Source: Cohnella cholangitidis (GTDB lineage Bacteria > Bacillota > Bacilli > Paenibacillales > Paenibacillaceae). Taken from it: DNA of 64,000 nucleotides. The stretch is from positions 1,054,001 to 1,118,000 of the forward strand of contig NZ_CP041969.1 of the NCBI RefSeq assembly GCF_014107495.1, in the 5' to 3' direction. Both the position numbers and the translations under genes were made by a program. The notes under the pieces are model-generated. The model searched no databases. It saw nothing but the letters and a program-made list of their open reading frames with translations, and was not told the origin of the DNA. Shown here in pieces: positions 24,082 to 34,000 of this stretch (its first letter is position 1; every line of letters starts with the position of its first letter).

Positions 24082-26739
24082 CTATAGCAATCCCAATTGG
24101 CGGGCACGCGCTACTGCCTCGGTACGTCTTTGCACTTGCAGTTTGCCAAAAATATTCTGATTATGTCCTTTAACCGAACTCAAGGCGAGACAAAGACGCT
24201 CGCTAATCTCGCGATTCGAGAGTCCTAGGGCTATCAGTTGCAACACTTCTAACTCGCGATCGCTTAACGGTTCGATGAGAGGCCGAGCATTGAGGGTCCG
24301 ACGCGGAAGAGACTTGTCATCGTTCTTCATTTCCTCAACCGCAAACGCAGCTAGCAATTTACCGATGTAGCCCGACATGCTCCCTTGCGCAGCCGTTTCG
24401 GACAATAGCCGAGCCATCGGAGTACCTTCATCAACGAATAGACGGATGAAACCGTTCGGCTCGGCCATCGCCAGCGCGTCGCCCAATAGGCGTACGGCCT
24501 CGATCATGTCGCCGTGCGCATGAAGGGCGATCGCCTGCACGATCGTCGCTTTTAGGCGTACATCCACCCAACCTTTATTTTCCGCCTGCTCGCGCAAAGC
24601 GCCCAACTTCGACAATGCCGCGGCCGAATCGCCCTGCGCCAAACAAACGCGAGCTTCGCTCAAGGGGAGCTCGTGGGTCTGAGCCAGACGAGCGGCTTCC
24701 GCGAAGTTGCCTTGTCGCAGCGACGTAAGCACATGCACGGATGCGATATCAGGCAACCGATGCACGAAGTTATGATGCCGCGCGAACCGATCGGCTTTAG
24801 CTATTATTGCGGCTGCTCCGGACACATCTCCTTGGGCAAGCTTCAAACGGGCAAGAAACACCTCGCAGGCAATGAATCTATCCGTGTGCTCTAACTGCCG
24901 CGCGAGTTGGACGCTCATACGTCCATGTTGCTCTGCCGCGTTTATATCGTTCCACTCGTAGTAAATGCGGGCCAGGCCTAGATGAGCTTCGCAGGCAGCC
25001 GGCAACGGCGGTTCTCCTGCCAGTTGCAATACGCTTCGATAGGTTTGGGCTGCCGACTCGAGCTGGTTATCCGCCTCTTGAAGGCCGCCCAACCCCGTAG
25101 TCGCCAGTATAACCATAAGAACATGTCCGATGGCTTCGCTAATCGTAATAACTTCGGTATATGCCTGAATCGCCGCTGTGCGATTTCCCTGAAGCTGATA
25201 GGCATACCCCAGCGTCCAAGTCGTGGCGGTACGGACTGGCAGGTTAGCCGGATGTAAATACTCCAAGGCGCGTTGAGACTGCGCGATAATCGTTTCCACC
25301 CGATGTTGGCTAACCGCAACCGTTGCCCGAATCGAGGCAATATGTCCGATAAGGTCATGAGTTTTGTCGTCCGCGTCGGCTCTCTCAAGAACGGCTTCCG
25401 CTGCTTGAAGCTTCTGTTCTACGGAAGCCAGTTGGCCGGCCATTAATAACACCGAGGCGTGCATTACCCCCAACGAAGGTCTTTCGTCCAGTACCGACGC
25501 CGGCAATGACCCTAGCCAATTCAATACCGGAGTCAATACGCCGCGAAAGTGCAAAGGCAGCCCCTCGCCTTCCATCAAGCGAGCGGCGCGATCGATATCG
25601 TTGGCCGCAACGGCATGGCGAAAAGCTTCAACTTCCAAGCCATTGTCCTCATACCATGCGCTAGCACGGACGTGCAGTCCGGCCACAGCCTTCCGCTCTT
25701 CCTCTGAGGACGAACCAATCGACTGGTGCAAGCGCTGAAGCAATAGCTCGGCAAAGAGATGATGATAGCGATACCAACGCCTCTCGTTGTCTAGAGGGAC
25801 GATGAACAAGTTGGCGCGTTCGAGATATTCCAACGTTTCTTGCCCGGAAGAGGAGCAATCGAGTCGCAGAACGGCATCGCAAAGCGGACCGCATAGTCGG
25901 TCCAGGATAGCCGTGCGTAACAAGAAATTTTGAACGCTTGCGGATTGCCGCCGCAGCACTTCTTCAACCAGATAATCCAACACGAAACGATGGCTGCCGG
26001 TGAACGATTGGATGAAACCGGCGGTATCCTTATGGCCTTGCATGGAAATCGCGGCTAATTGCAAACCGGCGATCCAGCCTTCCGTGCGGGTTTCAAGCAG
26101 CTCGATGTCCGTTGACGAGAGATTAAGGTTCATCGTCTGATTGAGAAATCCCGCGGCTTCGGACGGGGTAAAACGCAAATCCGCGACGCGCAGTTCGGTC
26201 AATTGATTCCGGGAGCGCAGGCGGGCAAGGGGGATTCGCGGATCCTCCCGGGTGGCGATAACCAAGTGCATCTGCTTCGGCAGATGTTCAAGGAGAAAGG
26301 CGACGGCCTCGTCAACCGGTTTGGCTTCGATCACGTGGTAGTCGTCAAGAACGAGAACGAAAGGTTGCGGGACGACGTCGATCTCATTTAACACAATCGT
26401 TAGAATCGAATCTATAGGCGGTGAGTGGGAAGATCCAAGCATGCCAAATACGCTTTCACCGATCTTAGCCCCAATCGTCTGCAACGCAGCGAAAAGGTAG
26501 GTCAGAAAGCGCGCGGCGTCGTTATCCCCCTCGTCCAGCGACACCCAGGCAACCGGTCGCTCGAAACCGTTCAGCCACTCGCTGACCATGGTTGTTTTGC
26601 CAAAGCCGGCGGAGGCGGAGACAAGGGTCAGTTTTCGGTAGAGCCCCGCGTTCAGCCTCTCGGTTAAGCGAGGGCGGCGAACGACTTCGGATCGTGTCGG
26701 AGGAAGATAAAGCTTAGTGGATAAAATTGGCGTGATCAT
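24082..26739 (-). CDS. MalT/LAL-type STAND ATPase transcriptional regulator
   Basis: 885 residues. The N-terminus ILSTKLYLPPTRSEVVRRPRL is typical of MalT-like regulators. Walker A SASAGFGKTT (~41-50), a STAND ATPase domain to about residue 330 (LVLDDYHVI), a TPR-like helical region (~350-800) and a C-terminal LuxR helix-turn-helix (LSDRELEVLQLIALGLSNREIS) follow. Such proteins bind an inducer and ATP, multimerise and activate transcription. The ATG at 26739 has no Shine-Dalgarno, and a good promoter ends six bases before it, so the mRNA may be leaderless. The MDR oxidoreductase downstream is a likely target. Confidence 0.9.
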   Translation of the reverse strand: MITPILSTKLYLPPTRSEVVRRPRLTERLNAGLYRKLTLVSASAGFGKTTMVSEWLNGFERPVAWVSLDEGDNDAARFLTYLFAALQTIGAKIGESVFGMLGSSHSPPIDSILTIVLNEIDVVPQPFVLVLDDYHVIEAKPVDEAVAFLLEHLPKQMHLVIATREDPRIPLARLRSRNQLTELRVADLRFTPSEAAGFLNQTMNLNLSSTDIELLETRTEGWIAGLQLAAISMQGHKDTAGFIQSFTGSHRFVLDYLVEEVLRRQSASVQNFLLRTAILDRLCGPLCDAVLRLDCSSSGQETLEYLERANLFIVPLDNERRWYRYHHLFAELLLQRLHQSIGSSSEEERKAVAGLHVRASAWYEDNGLEVEAFRHAVAANDIDRAARLMEGEGLPLHFRGVLTPVLNWLGSLPASVLDERPSLGVMHASVLLMAGQLASVEQKLQAAEAVLERADADDKTHDLIGHIASIRATVAVSQHRVETIIAQSQRALEYLHPANLPVRTATTWTLGYAYQLQGNRTAAIQAYTEVITISEAIGHVLMVILATTGLGGLQEADNQLESAAQTYRSVLQLAGEPPLPAACEAHLGLARIYYEWNDINAAEQHGRMSVQLARQLEHTDRFIACEVFLARLKLAQGDVSGAAAIIAKADRFARHHNFVHRLPDIASVHVLTSLRQGNFAEAARLAQTHELPLSEARVCLAQGDSAAALSKLGALREQAENKGWVDVRLKATIVQAIALHAHGDMIEAVRLLGDALAMAEPNGFIRLFVDEGTPMARLLSETAAQGSMSGYIGKLLAAFAVEEMKNDDKSLPRRTLNARPLIEPLSDRELEVLQLIALGLSNREISERLCLALSSVKGHNQNIFGKLQVQRRTEAVARARQLGLL

Positions 26740-26745
26740 AAATTA

Positions 26746-26775
26746 ATTATAGTAACTGCCTCTTGCAACCGTCAA
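26746..26775 (-). promoter_or_regulatory. promoter placing the LAL gene start at or near +1
   Basis: On the minus strand TTGACG (26775-26770), an 18-base spacer, then TATAAT (26751-26746). The start codon begins six bases after the -10 box, where transcription would normally start. Confidence 0.6.
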
Positions 26776-26880
26776 TTAGATGCTTCCGAATGCGCCGTAG
26801 ATCAGCACTTTTTGTCCGCTGGCTTAAGTAGTCGATCTCATCGTTGCACTTCAGTTCCAGAACATTGCTTTCAGGCATCG
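26776..26880 (-). pseudogene. degraded fragment of a third MDR oxidoreductase gene
   Basis: Minus-strand reading gives PESNVLELK (cf. SPDVLQLRE at the N-terminus of the MDR proteins), followed a short distance on in another frame by SGQKVLIYGAFGSI and a stop, matching GQKVLVNGASGAV of the Rossmann domain. The bulk of the gene between these is missing. Matches are short, so the identification is tentative. Confidence 0.4.
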
Positions 26881-26929
26881 ATTCTTTGAGATAACCATGC
26901 TGGAGTTATTCGATTTATTGCTTAGAAAA

Positions 26930-26956
26930 CAAAAAAACACGCCACATCGGCGTGTT
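26930..26956 (-). terminator. terminator with AACACGCC/GGCGTGTT stem
   Basis: Stem 26936-26943/26949-26956 with T7 on the minus strand, directly after the VOC gene stop. Confidence 0.8.
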
Positions 26957-26974
26957 GATCTCTTTACGGCTATT

Positions 26975-27355
26975 TTAATTTAATCTATGAACCATCTCAT
27001 ACTTATTGCCGCACGGGTCTTCGAAATATACGGCATAATAGGTCGGACTGATCGGGAATAGCCCTGGACCGCTTGAAACTCGTCCTCCATTTTGGATGAC
27101 GATGTCCGCGATATGGTCGACTTCTTCGCGGTCATTAGCCCAGAAACCGATCAAGTTCCCATTCGGCTTATGCTCGGGATCCTCCGTTATGGCGAAGTAA
27201 GCAACGCTAGGCAGATCGCCTTCCGCCGCGAATACCTTCCACAGTTCCGAATGATAAGTGTTCGTAAACCCAAGTTCATGCAACAGTTTTTCATAAAACC
27301 GGCTTACTTGATTCCAACTGTTCACCCTAAGATCAATATGGCTGAATTTGTTCAC
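26975..27355 (-). CDS. VOC-superfamily protein
   Basis: 126 residues opening MNKFSHIDLRVNSWNQVSRFYEKLL and ending VYFEDPCGNKYEMVHRLN, a single glyoxalase-like unit pair with the usual C-terminal Glu. It overlaps the SRPBCC gene by four bases (ATGA), so the two are a coupled pair. Function unknown beyond fold. Confidence 0.87.
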   Translation of the reverse strand: MNKFSHIDLRVNSWNQVSRFYEKLLHELGFTNTYHSELWKVFAAEGDLPSVAYFAITEDPEHKPNGNLIGFWANDREEVDHIADIVIQNGGRVSSGPGLFPISPTYYAVYFEDPCGNKYEMVHRLN

Positions 27356-27963
27356 AACTCCGCCTCCGTTAACGTTTTGATCGTATTCAAAACCTCATCC
27401 CAATGACGCCTCATGACTTCTCTCATATAGACGTCATCCAGCATTTCCTGATGAATCGCGATCGTTGTTTTCCCTGAATTCGTCGACAAACAATAGAGTT
27501 GAAGCCGGGAAGGGTTGTCCCACTCCGGGCGTTTCCAAGTCAAACGCAGCTTGTGAAAAGGTTCGGCCACCGTAATTTTGCCGGATACGCCTTCCTTCGA
27601 CTCATATTCATATCCTGCCTGCAATTTCAACGTCGGCACTTCCCCGATCCATAACGACAGCCCTTTGGGCGACACGAGAAAATTCCAGACTTGCTCCTTC
27701 GTAACGGCCAAAGTCCTCCTGACGCCGATTTGCGCGCCCGCATCCTTGGTCATACCTACCGGTACGCGCCCCATTAGTTGCCCATATAGGAGGGCGATCC
27801 ATTCGCTCCACTCTTCCGCAACCTCATGCTGCCCGCGGACGTAATTTTTGATTTGTTCATGAGACCATAGCGAATCCACGTGCGGGCCAAGCTTCGCGAT
27901 CCATTGTTCCCATGCTGTTCCCGTCGCTTTCGCGACTTCTTGTTTGAAAATAGCGCCTGCCAC
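27352..27963 (-). CDS. SRPBCC (AHSA1-like) domain protein with N-terminal DUF4287-like region
   Basis: The GTG at 27963 has AGGAGG seven bases upstream and is preferred over an in-frame ATG at 28011. Residues ~1-75 (GTAWEQWIAKLGPHVDSLWSHEQIKNY) resemble the DUF4287 helical module; residues ~85-200 are a START/AHSA1-type domain (VTKEQVWNFLVSPKGLSLWIG, FHKLRLTWKRPEWDNPSRLQL). Such proteins bind hydrophobic ligands. It is followed by the VOC gene in a coupled operon. Confidence 0.82.
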   Translation of the reverse strand: MAGAIFKQEVAKATGTAWEQWIAKLGPHVDSLWSHEQIKNYVRGQHEVAEEWSEWIALLYGQLMGRVPVGMTKDAGAQIGVRRTLAVTKEQVWNFLVSPKGLSLWIGEVPTLKLQAGYEYESKEGVSGKITVAEPFHKLRLTWKRPEWDNPSRLQLYCLSTNSGKTTIAIHQEMLDDVYMREVMRRHWDEVLNTIKTLTEAEL

Positions 27964-28009
27964 ACTCTCTCCTCCTGTCGCCTTATTCATATGGATTATT
28001 ATATAAAAC

Positions 28010-28036
28010 AAACACTGACAAGGAAGGTCAGTGTTT
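28010..28036 (-). terminator. terminator of the WYL regulator gene
   Basis: AAACACTGAC (28010-28019)/GTCAGTGTTT (28027-28036) with a TGTTTTA tail on the minus strand, six bases after the gene stop. Confidence 0.8.
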
Positions 28037-28041
28037 GCGAG

Positions 28042-29010
28042 CTAGGATCGATAATAATCGAGCAAGGATGAAGTAATGTCCACCATGCAATCTTTCAGTC
28101 GTTCGGGTTCTTCTATTCGGATTTTCCCGCCGAAAGATAATAGATAGTAGGGTACTTGCGTGTACAGATTCAACTCGTCCAGCTTGAAATGCGCACGATC
28201 CTCCGTTCGTTCTACGAGCGCGTGACCCAATAACCAATGTCCGCACAAGTCGTCCAGCGCTTGCGGGTTTCCCTGGATGCGTACCGAAATCAAATGCCGA
28301 TCGCTTTCGGCTCCCGATTCGGAGAGCAAGCCGTCCAATAAAAACTCTCTGGCGGAAAAATGCGACGGGCGACGGAAATTGCCTTCGGTGCGTTTCAAGT
28401 CGCTCATGCGGTCGACGCGAAAGCTGCGTATTTCACCGCGCATATGACAGTAACCGACGGCATACCATTTGCTTTTCCAATGGACGAGCCCGTAAGGGTC
28501 GACGGTACGTTTCGTTACGGCACCGTCATACCCCGTCTTGTAATGGATTTCGAGACTCGATTGCAGATCGATGCCTGTTTCGATCTCTTTCAGCACGGAG
28601 AGAAGCACGGGATCGGATGGGGGTTGGATAACCTCCAGGCTCGTCTCGTGGCGCTCCATTCGTTCCATTTGCTCCATATTCGCATATCGCTTTATTTTGG
28701 ACACCGCCCGATCGAGAGCCGTACCGGACGGATAACCGGCTTCCCTTGCGAATGACGCCGCTTGCAGGAGCGCTTTCTGCTCCTCTCCGTCGAAAAACAG
28801 AGGTTCAAGCTTAAGGTGTTCGGGAATAGAGTAACCGCCGTCTCGGCCTGTCTCCGATTCGATAGGAACCCCGGAAATGCACAGTGCGTCGATAAGCCGA
28901 TAAACCGTTCGAATATGAACTTCCAATTCATCCGCCAATTGTTTGGCCGACATTCTTCTTCGCGACTTCAGAAGCCACAAAACGGCCAGCATATTGTCGG
29001 CTTTAGACAT
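28042..29010 (-). CDS. YafY/WYL-domain helix-turn-helix regulator
   Basis: N-terminal HTH_11 (LAVLWLLKSRRRMSAKQLADELEVHIRTVYRLIDAL, ~8-45) followed by a WYL domain (~140-215; VDPYGLVHWKSKWYAVGYCHMRGEIRSFRVDRM split in description) and a WCX-like C-terminus. WYL proteins sense small ligands or nucleic acids and often repress neighbouring genes. The flanking SRPBCC/VOC and DrrAB genes are candidates. Confidence 0.88.
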   Translation of the reverse strand: MSKADNMLAVLWLLKSRRRMSAKQLADELEVHIRTVYRLIDALCISGVPIESETGRDGGYSIPEHLKLEPLFFDGEEQKALLQAASFAREAGYPSGTALDRAVSKIKRYANMEQMERMERHETSLEVIQPPSDPVLLSVLKEIETGIDLQSSLEIHYKTGYDGAVTKRTVDPYGLVHWKSKWYAVGYCHMRGEIRSFRVDRMSDLKRTEGNFRRPSHFSAREFLLDGLLSESGAESDRHLISVRIQGNPQALDDLCGHWLLGHALVERTEDRAHFKLDELNLYTQVPYYLLSFGGKIRIEEPERLKDCMVDITSSLLDYYRS

Positions 29011-29056
29011 CGTTATAACAGCCCTTTCCGTCGGGACGATCTATTTTCATTGTACT

Positions 29057-29083
29057 AAAAAAACGGCATCTCTGCCGTTTTGA
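29057..29083 (-). terminator. terminator of the second DrrAB operon
   Basis: AAACGGCA (29061-29068)/TGCCGTTT (29073-29080) with a T tract on the minus strand, 11 bases after the permease stop. Confidence 0.8.
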
Positions 29084-29093
29084 TTGTGCAGCT

Positions 29094-29909
29094 CTATGTC
29101 CGGCGCATATAAGCGCGTACCGTGATCGGAGCGAAGATCGCCACGATGACCGCGGCTCCGATGAGGGAGATGGCGAGATCCCAACCTACCGTCCCGGAGT
29201 TGGCAAGATCTCGAACGGCGGAGACGAGATGCGAGACCGGATTGATGTTAACGAACCATTGAAGCCAATCGGGCATGGTATCGACCGGCACGAAGGCGTT
29301 GGATAGAAACGTAAGCGGGAACAGTACGAGCATCGATATCCCCTGTACGCTAGAGGCAGTACGCGCAATGACTCCGAAGAAGGCGAAAATCCAACTGATG
29401 GCCCAGGAACAAAAAATAACGAGAACCGCGGCGATTGCGACGTTACCCAAGCCTCCGTCGGGTCGGTAGCCCATGATAAATCCCATGGAAAAAGTGAGCA
29501 CGGTCGCAATGGAATATCGGACGGTGTCCGCCAGCAGCGCTCCCGCAAGCGGGGCAATCCGCGCGATAGGCAACGACTTGAATCGGTCGAACACGCCTTT
29601 GTCCATGTCCTCGCGCAGTTGGACGCCAGTGACGATCGAGGTCGTGATTACTGTCTGCACGAGTATGCCGGGAATGATGACGGGTAAATAGCTCGCCACG
29701 TCGCCGGAGATCGCCCCGCCGAAAATGTAGGTAAACATCAACGTGAAAATGATGGGCTGTAGCGTAACGTCGAACAATTGCTCGGGCGTGCGCCGAATTT
29801 TTAGCAGTCCGCGATATGCCATCGTCAACGAGTGGCGCACGGTCTGGCCGAAGCTCGTGTAGTTTTTCAATTGGCGGTCGGCGCCAGGTTTGATTGCAGC
29901 GTTGCTCAT
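29094..29909 (-). CDS. DrrB-type ABC-2 permease (second copy)
   Basis: 271 residues, about six membrane segments, with LMFTYIFGGAISGDVASYLPVIIPGI-type sequence (split in description) and DKGVFDRFKSLPIARIAPL, as in drug-exporter permeases. A four-base overlap with the ATPase gene indicates coupling. It is only moderately similar to the copy at 4093-4881, so the two are likely separate acquisitions. Confidence 0.9.
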   Translation of the reverse strand: MSNAAIKPGADRQLKNYTSFGQTVRHSLTMAYRGLLKIRRTPEQLFDVTLQPIIFTLMFTYIFGGAISGDVASYLPVIIPGILVQTVITTSIVTGVQLREDMDKGVFDRFKSLPIARIAPLAGALLADTVRYSIATVLTFSMGFIMGYRPDGGLGNVAIAAVLVIFCSWAISWIFAFFGVIARTASSVQGISMLVLFPLTFLSNAFVPVDTMPDWLQWFVNINPVSHLVSAVRDLANSGTVGWDLAISLIGAAVIVAIFAPITVRAYMRRT

Positions 29910-30937
29910 ACTCTTGCAGCCTCCTTTTTATTGGATTCATCGGACTCCGGCGACGCGTCCTCTTTCACGCCATGGCCGGTGATCGTTAGAAACACCTCGT
30001 CGAGGGTCGGTTTCTGTACGCTCATCTCGGCCAAATGAATCCCCGCCGCGCGAAGAGCGATTAGCAGATCGGTAACCCTATCGGCATTCTCCATCGGCGC
30101 GGTAATCTTCCCGGCTTCCGACGACACGTTAGCCTGTACCTTGAGCACCTGCTCGACGATCTTACGGGCTTCCGCCATATCAAGCGGATTTTGGACTCTC
30201 AATTGCAACGACGAGGTCCCGACCGACGCCTTCAACTCATCCACTGTCCCCTCGGCGACGACATGGCCGCGATCGATAACCGCGATCCGGTCGGCCAATT
30301 GATCCGCCTCGTCAAGATATTGGGTCGTAAGAAGTACGGTCGACCCCGTCTGCACCAACCGGCGAATCGTATCCCACATCTGCGCGCGGGTGCGGGGGTC
30401 CAACCCGGTAGTTGGTTCGTCCAGGAAAATAAGCGGCGGCTGAGCGATCAGGCTTGCGGCCAGATCCAGTCGGCGACGCATGCCGCCTGAGAAGTTTTTC
30501 AACGGCCGCTTCGCAGCTTCCGACAAACCGAATTCTTCAAGCAACTCCGTTGCCTTTCGCCGCGCCTCTACGCGTCCGAGACCAAGCAGCCTAGAGAAGA
30601 TAATCAGATTCTCCGTAGCGCTGAGCGACTCGTCGACCGATGCGTACTGACCGGTCACTCCGATCAATTGGCGGACAATTTGCGACTCCTTCACTACGTC
30701 GTGCCCGAAGATTCGAGCCGAGCCCGAATCCGGTCGAAGCAACGTCGCCAGCATCCTGATCGTAGTGGTCTTGCCTGCTCCGTTCGGTCCAAGCACGCCG
30801 TAGATCGAACCGGTGCGTACTTTCAAATCCACCCCGTCCACCGCACGATTGTCGCCGAAAGCTTTGACGAGTCCGTTCGCTTCGACGGCCCAATCGCCGT
30901 TAATGGAATTCAATTTATTCTTGTGCATGCGATCCAT
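29906..30937 (-). CDS. DrrA-type ABC exporter ATPase (second copy)
   Basis: 343 residues with Walker A GPNGAGKTTTIRML, signature NFSGGMRRRLDLAASL, Walker B LIFLDEPTTGLDPR and the DrrA C-terminal tail PTLDEVFLTITGHG. It begins at an ATG behind AGGAGGAATTTCC. A weak TGTTTACTTAGGTAGGGTAAA region upstream may hold the promoter. It forms an exporter with the overlapping permease gene; substrate unknown. Confidence 0.92.
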   Translation of the reverse strand: MDRMHKNKLNSINGDWAVEANGLVKAFGDNRAVDGVDLKVRTGSIYGVLGPNGAGKTTTIRMLATLLRPDSGSARIFGHDVVKESQIVRQLIGVTGQYASVDESLSATENLIIFSRLLGLGRVEARRKATELLEEFGLSEAAKRPLKNFSGGMRRRLDLAASLIAQPPLIFLDEPTTGLDPRTRAQMWDTIRRLVQTGSTVLLTTQYLDEADQLADRIAVIDRGHVVAEGTVDELKASVGTSSLQLRVQNPLDMAEARKIVEQVLKVQANVSSEAGKITAPMENADRVTDLLIALRAAGIHLAEMSVQKPTLDEVFLTITGHGVKEDASPESDESNKKEAARV

Positions 30938-31010
30938 GGAAATTCCTCCTAAATAACTGTTTACTTAGGTAGGGTAAATCACGTTTATGAACTGAATATG
31001 AACTTGGTAA

Positions 31011-31055
31011 AAAGGACTGTCAGGGAGCAAAATATCTGCTCGATGACAGTCCTTT
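31011..31055 (-). terminator. terminator of the giant surface protein gene
   Basis: Twelve-base perfect arms AAAGGACTGTCA (31011-31022) and TGACAGTCCTTT (31044-31055), an inner GAGCA/TGCTC stem and a T tract on the minus strand. Confidence 0.85.
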
Positions 31056-31078
31056 AACAATGGCTTTGAGAAATTCAT

Positions 31079-34000
31079 TTAATCGATTAGCGCAGCCTTC
31101 TTCAACAAACGCTGTACGATGGAAGCCGTTTCCGCTCTCGTTATAAGGCTATTAGGCTTCAAGCCGGCTTCGGTACCGCTGACGATTCCGTTCTTCACTG
31201 CCGATGTAACGGCGGCTTTAGCCCAATTACTGACGGCTTCGCTATCGGGGAACTTGGACAGCGACGTTTCGATTTCAGTCGAGCTAACCTCTGTTTCCAT
31301 ACCCGCCAGCTTCATTGCGCGTGTAACGAGGGCCATCGCTTCTTCGCGCGTGATCGTGCTCGAAGGTCGGAACGTCCCATCTTCATATCCGTTAATGAGG
31401 CCGTATTCCTGTGCCTTCGATATGGCCGATGCATACCAATCATCGGATTGTAAGTCCTTAAAGACCGCCGGACCTCCGGTGCCGGACAATCCCAACGCTC
31501 TCACGATTATCGCCGCGAATTCCGCGCGAGTCACCGCTGCGTTCGGGTCATAATGCGTTTGATCTACCCCGTTCACGATGAACCGCGAAGCCAAGTCGTT
31601 CACGGCATTTTCAGACCAATGTTTATCCATGTCCTCGAACTTCACTTGACGCTTAACAAGAGCATACACGCTATTCGTCGTACTATGGATAATCGCGAAA
31701 TATTTCCCGTCTTTCAACCTTACGTAAGTAGGAACCGGGTGGAAGGTTCCATCCTCATGGATCACGATGGCGGTCGTTACATCAATCGGCTTTAAATCGT
31801 CAGGCAACGGGATTTCCCGCTTAATAAACTTGGAGAACTTGCTTACTTTCTCTTTCTTCCCTTTGTATTCAGCATCGATCCGGAAATCGACAGGCTGACC
31901 TTCTAGAGCTAATCGACTTATACCCGATCCAATCGAAGTTACGTTTTCCCCGGTGACAGTCGTCTCTCCGATACTTACCCGAACGAGAATATCCTTCAAT
32001 GCTTCTGTTTCGAAACGTGCAGCCAAAACGTCGATTCCGATCTCGGCTGCGGGTAGGCTGTAATTACCGCTCGGAGTGTGGACTTCCCATACCGCTTGCT
32101 TTCTTTCCAGCATTTTGATTACATCCCCCGGCAGAACCACGGATACAAGACCTGCATGGGATGATATCGCTATTCGGACGGCAGATATGGTTTCCGTATT
32201 CTCTATAATTTTTTGCATACGGGAGGTATCTATCGTGACTACTAGAGTATTATCCTCTGACAAAGAACTTTTCAATACGTGATCATACGACTGCCCGTTG
32301 ACGATCAGCAGAACTTCATTTTGCGGTTGCGGGTTAGGCTTTTCTTGACTTGGTTCAGGTCCCGACGAACTCGAATTGGAGTAGGCTCTATCCACTCTCA
32401 CTTCATAGGTTTTCGTCATGCCGTTCTGTGCGGTGACTACGACCTTGATCGTATTGTTGCTCACGTTCAAAATAGACTGACCGTCTGTTATTTCAACGCC
32501 GTTCACTATGATTTTGATTGACGCATGACTATCATAAACAGCTGCCGTCACCGATGTCGAAGCGATACCGTTCGCTACGCTGGCCGTGTACGAATAAGTC
32601 CCAGGCGTAAACGTCGGGCTGAGCGTAATTCCCGTTAGATCCAAGCTTGTCAATGCCGTATTTCCGCTAAGCGGCATGGCAAGAACTTCGTTGGAATACA
32701 AGCTGCCTCCTCCAACGCCGTTGGCCATCACAGTAAAGTAGTAGCTTGTGCCATTGGTTAGACCCGTTACCAAGTAGCTTTCCGTTGAGCCGCTTACGGT
32801 CGCAATAGGAGCTGCGCCGTAAGAGCGGGAAGATGTTCCGCCGTACACGCTATAGGACACGGATCCCGGCAAACTTTGCCAATTCAAGGTCACGTTCCCG
32901 TCATCGGGCACCGCCAACAGACCGACGGGAGCCGCGGGCGCTCTCGAAATGGTAACCGTGTATCTCTTAGTCGTACCGTCCTGCGAGGTTACGTCAACAA
33001 CGATCGAATTGTTCCCCTCGTTCAGAACGATCTCTCCCGTCGCTTCGCCGCTATCGACCGCCGAATTGTTGACTTTAACGGTTGCATGACTATCTTGTAC
33101 CCACGCCTTCACATTTACCGAGCTTGTACTGTTAAGAACGTTCGCCATATAGCTTGTCATATGGGGGGCAAAAGACGGACTCAGGATCGTGTCCGAAACA
33201 ATCAAATGGCTCAGGTCCGCGTTACTGCTAGCCGTCCACTTGGCATACAATGCCGTATTTCCCGTAATGGCCGAAGCAAAGGAAAAAGCTGTCGACAGCC
33301 CTACGTCCTTGTACCAGCCTTCGAACGTGTATCCGGATTTCGTCGGATTCGACGGTTCCGCGGCCGTGCCGTTGTAACTTACGGCCTGACTGCTTACGGA
33401 CGTGCCTCCGTTGCTGTTAAACGTCACCGCGTAGCTATCCGTCGCCCAGTTCGCATACAGCGTTATATCTCCCGTGATCGCCGTGGCGAAGGGGAATGCG
33501 ATCGTCAGGTTTTCATCCGCGTACCAGCCTCCGAACGTAAAGCCCGGCTTGGACGGGTCCGAAGGCTCTACGGCAATGTCGTTGTAGCTCACTACTTGAC
33601 TGGTTACCGTCGAACCTTCATTGCTGTCGAAGGTTACGATGTAGCTGTCTGCCTTCCAATTCGCATATAACGTTATGTTCTCCGTTATTGGCGTCGTGAA
33701 GGCGAATGCGATCGTCAGGTCTTCATCCGCATACCAACCATCGAAAATGTATCCTAGCTTCGTCGGGTCTGTAGGCGCTGTAGCCGTGTTGTTGTAGCTT
33801 ACTGTCTGAGCGCTTACCGCCGTACCTCCGTTGCTGTTGTAATTCACCGCTAAGCTATCCGCCAACCAATTGGCATATAGAGTCATATTCTGCATGATCG
33901 CTGTCGTGAAGACGAAAGCCGTCGTCAGGTCTTCGTCCGTATACCATCCTTCGAACGTATGCCCAGCCATCGTAGGATCCGCCGGTGCCGTTGCCGTATT

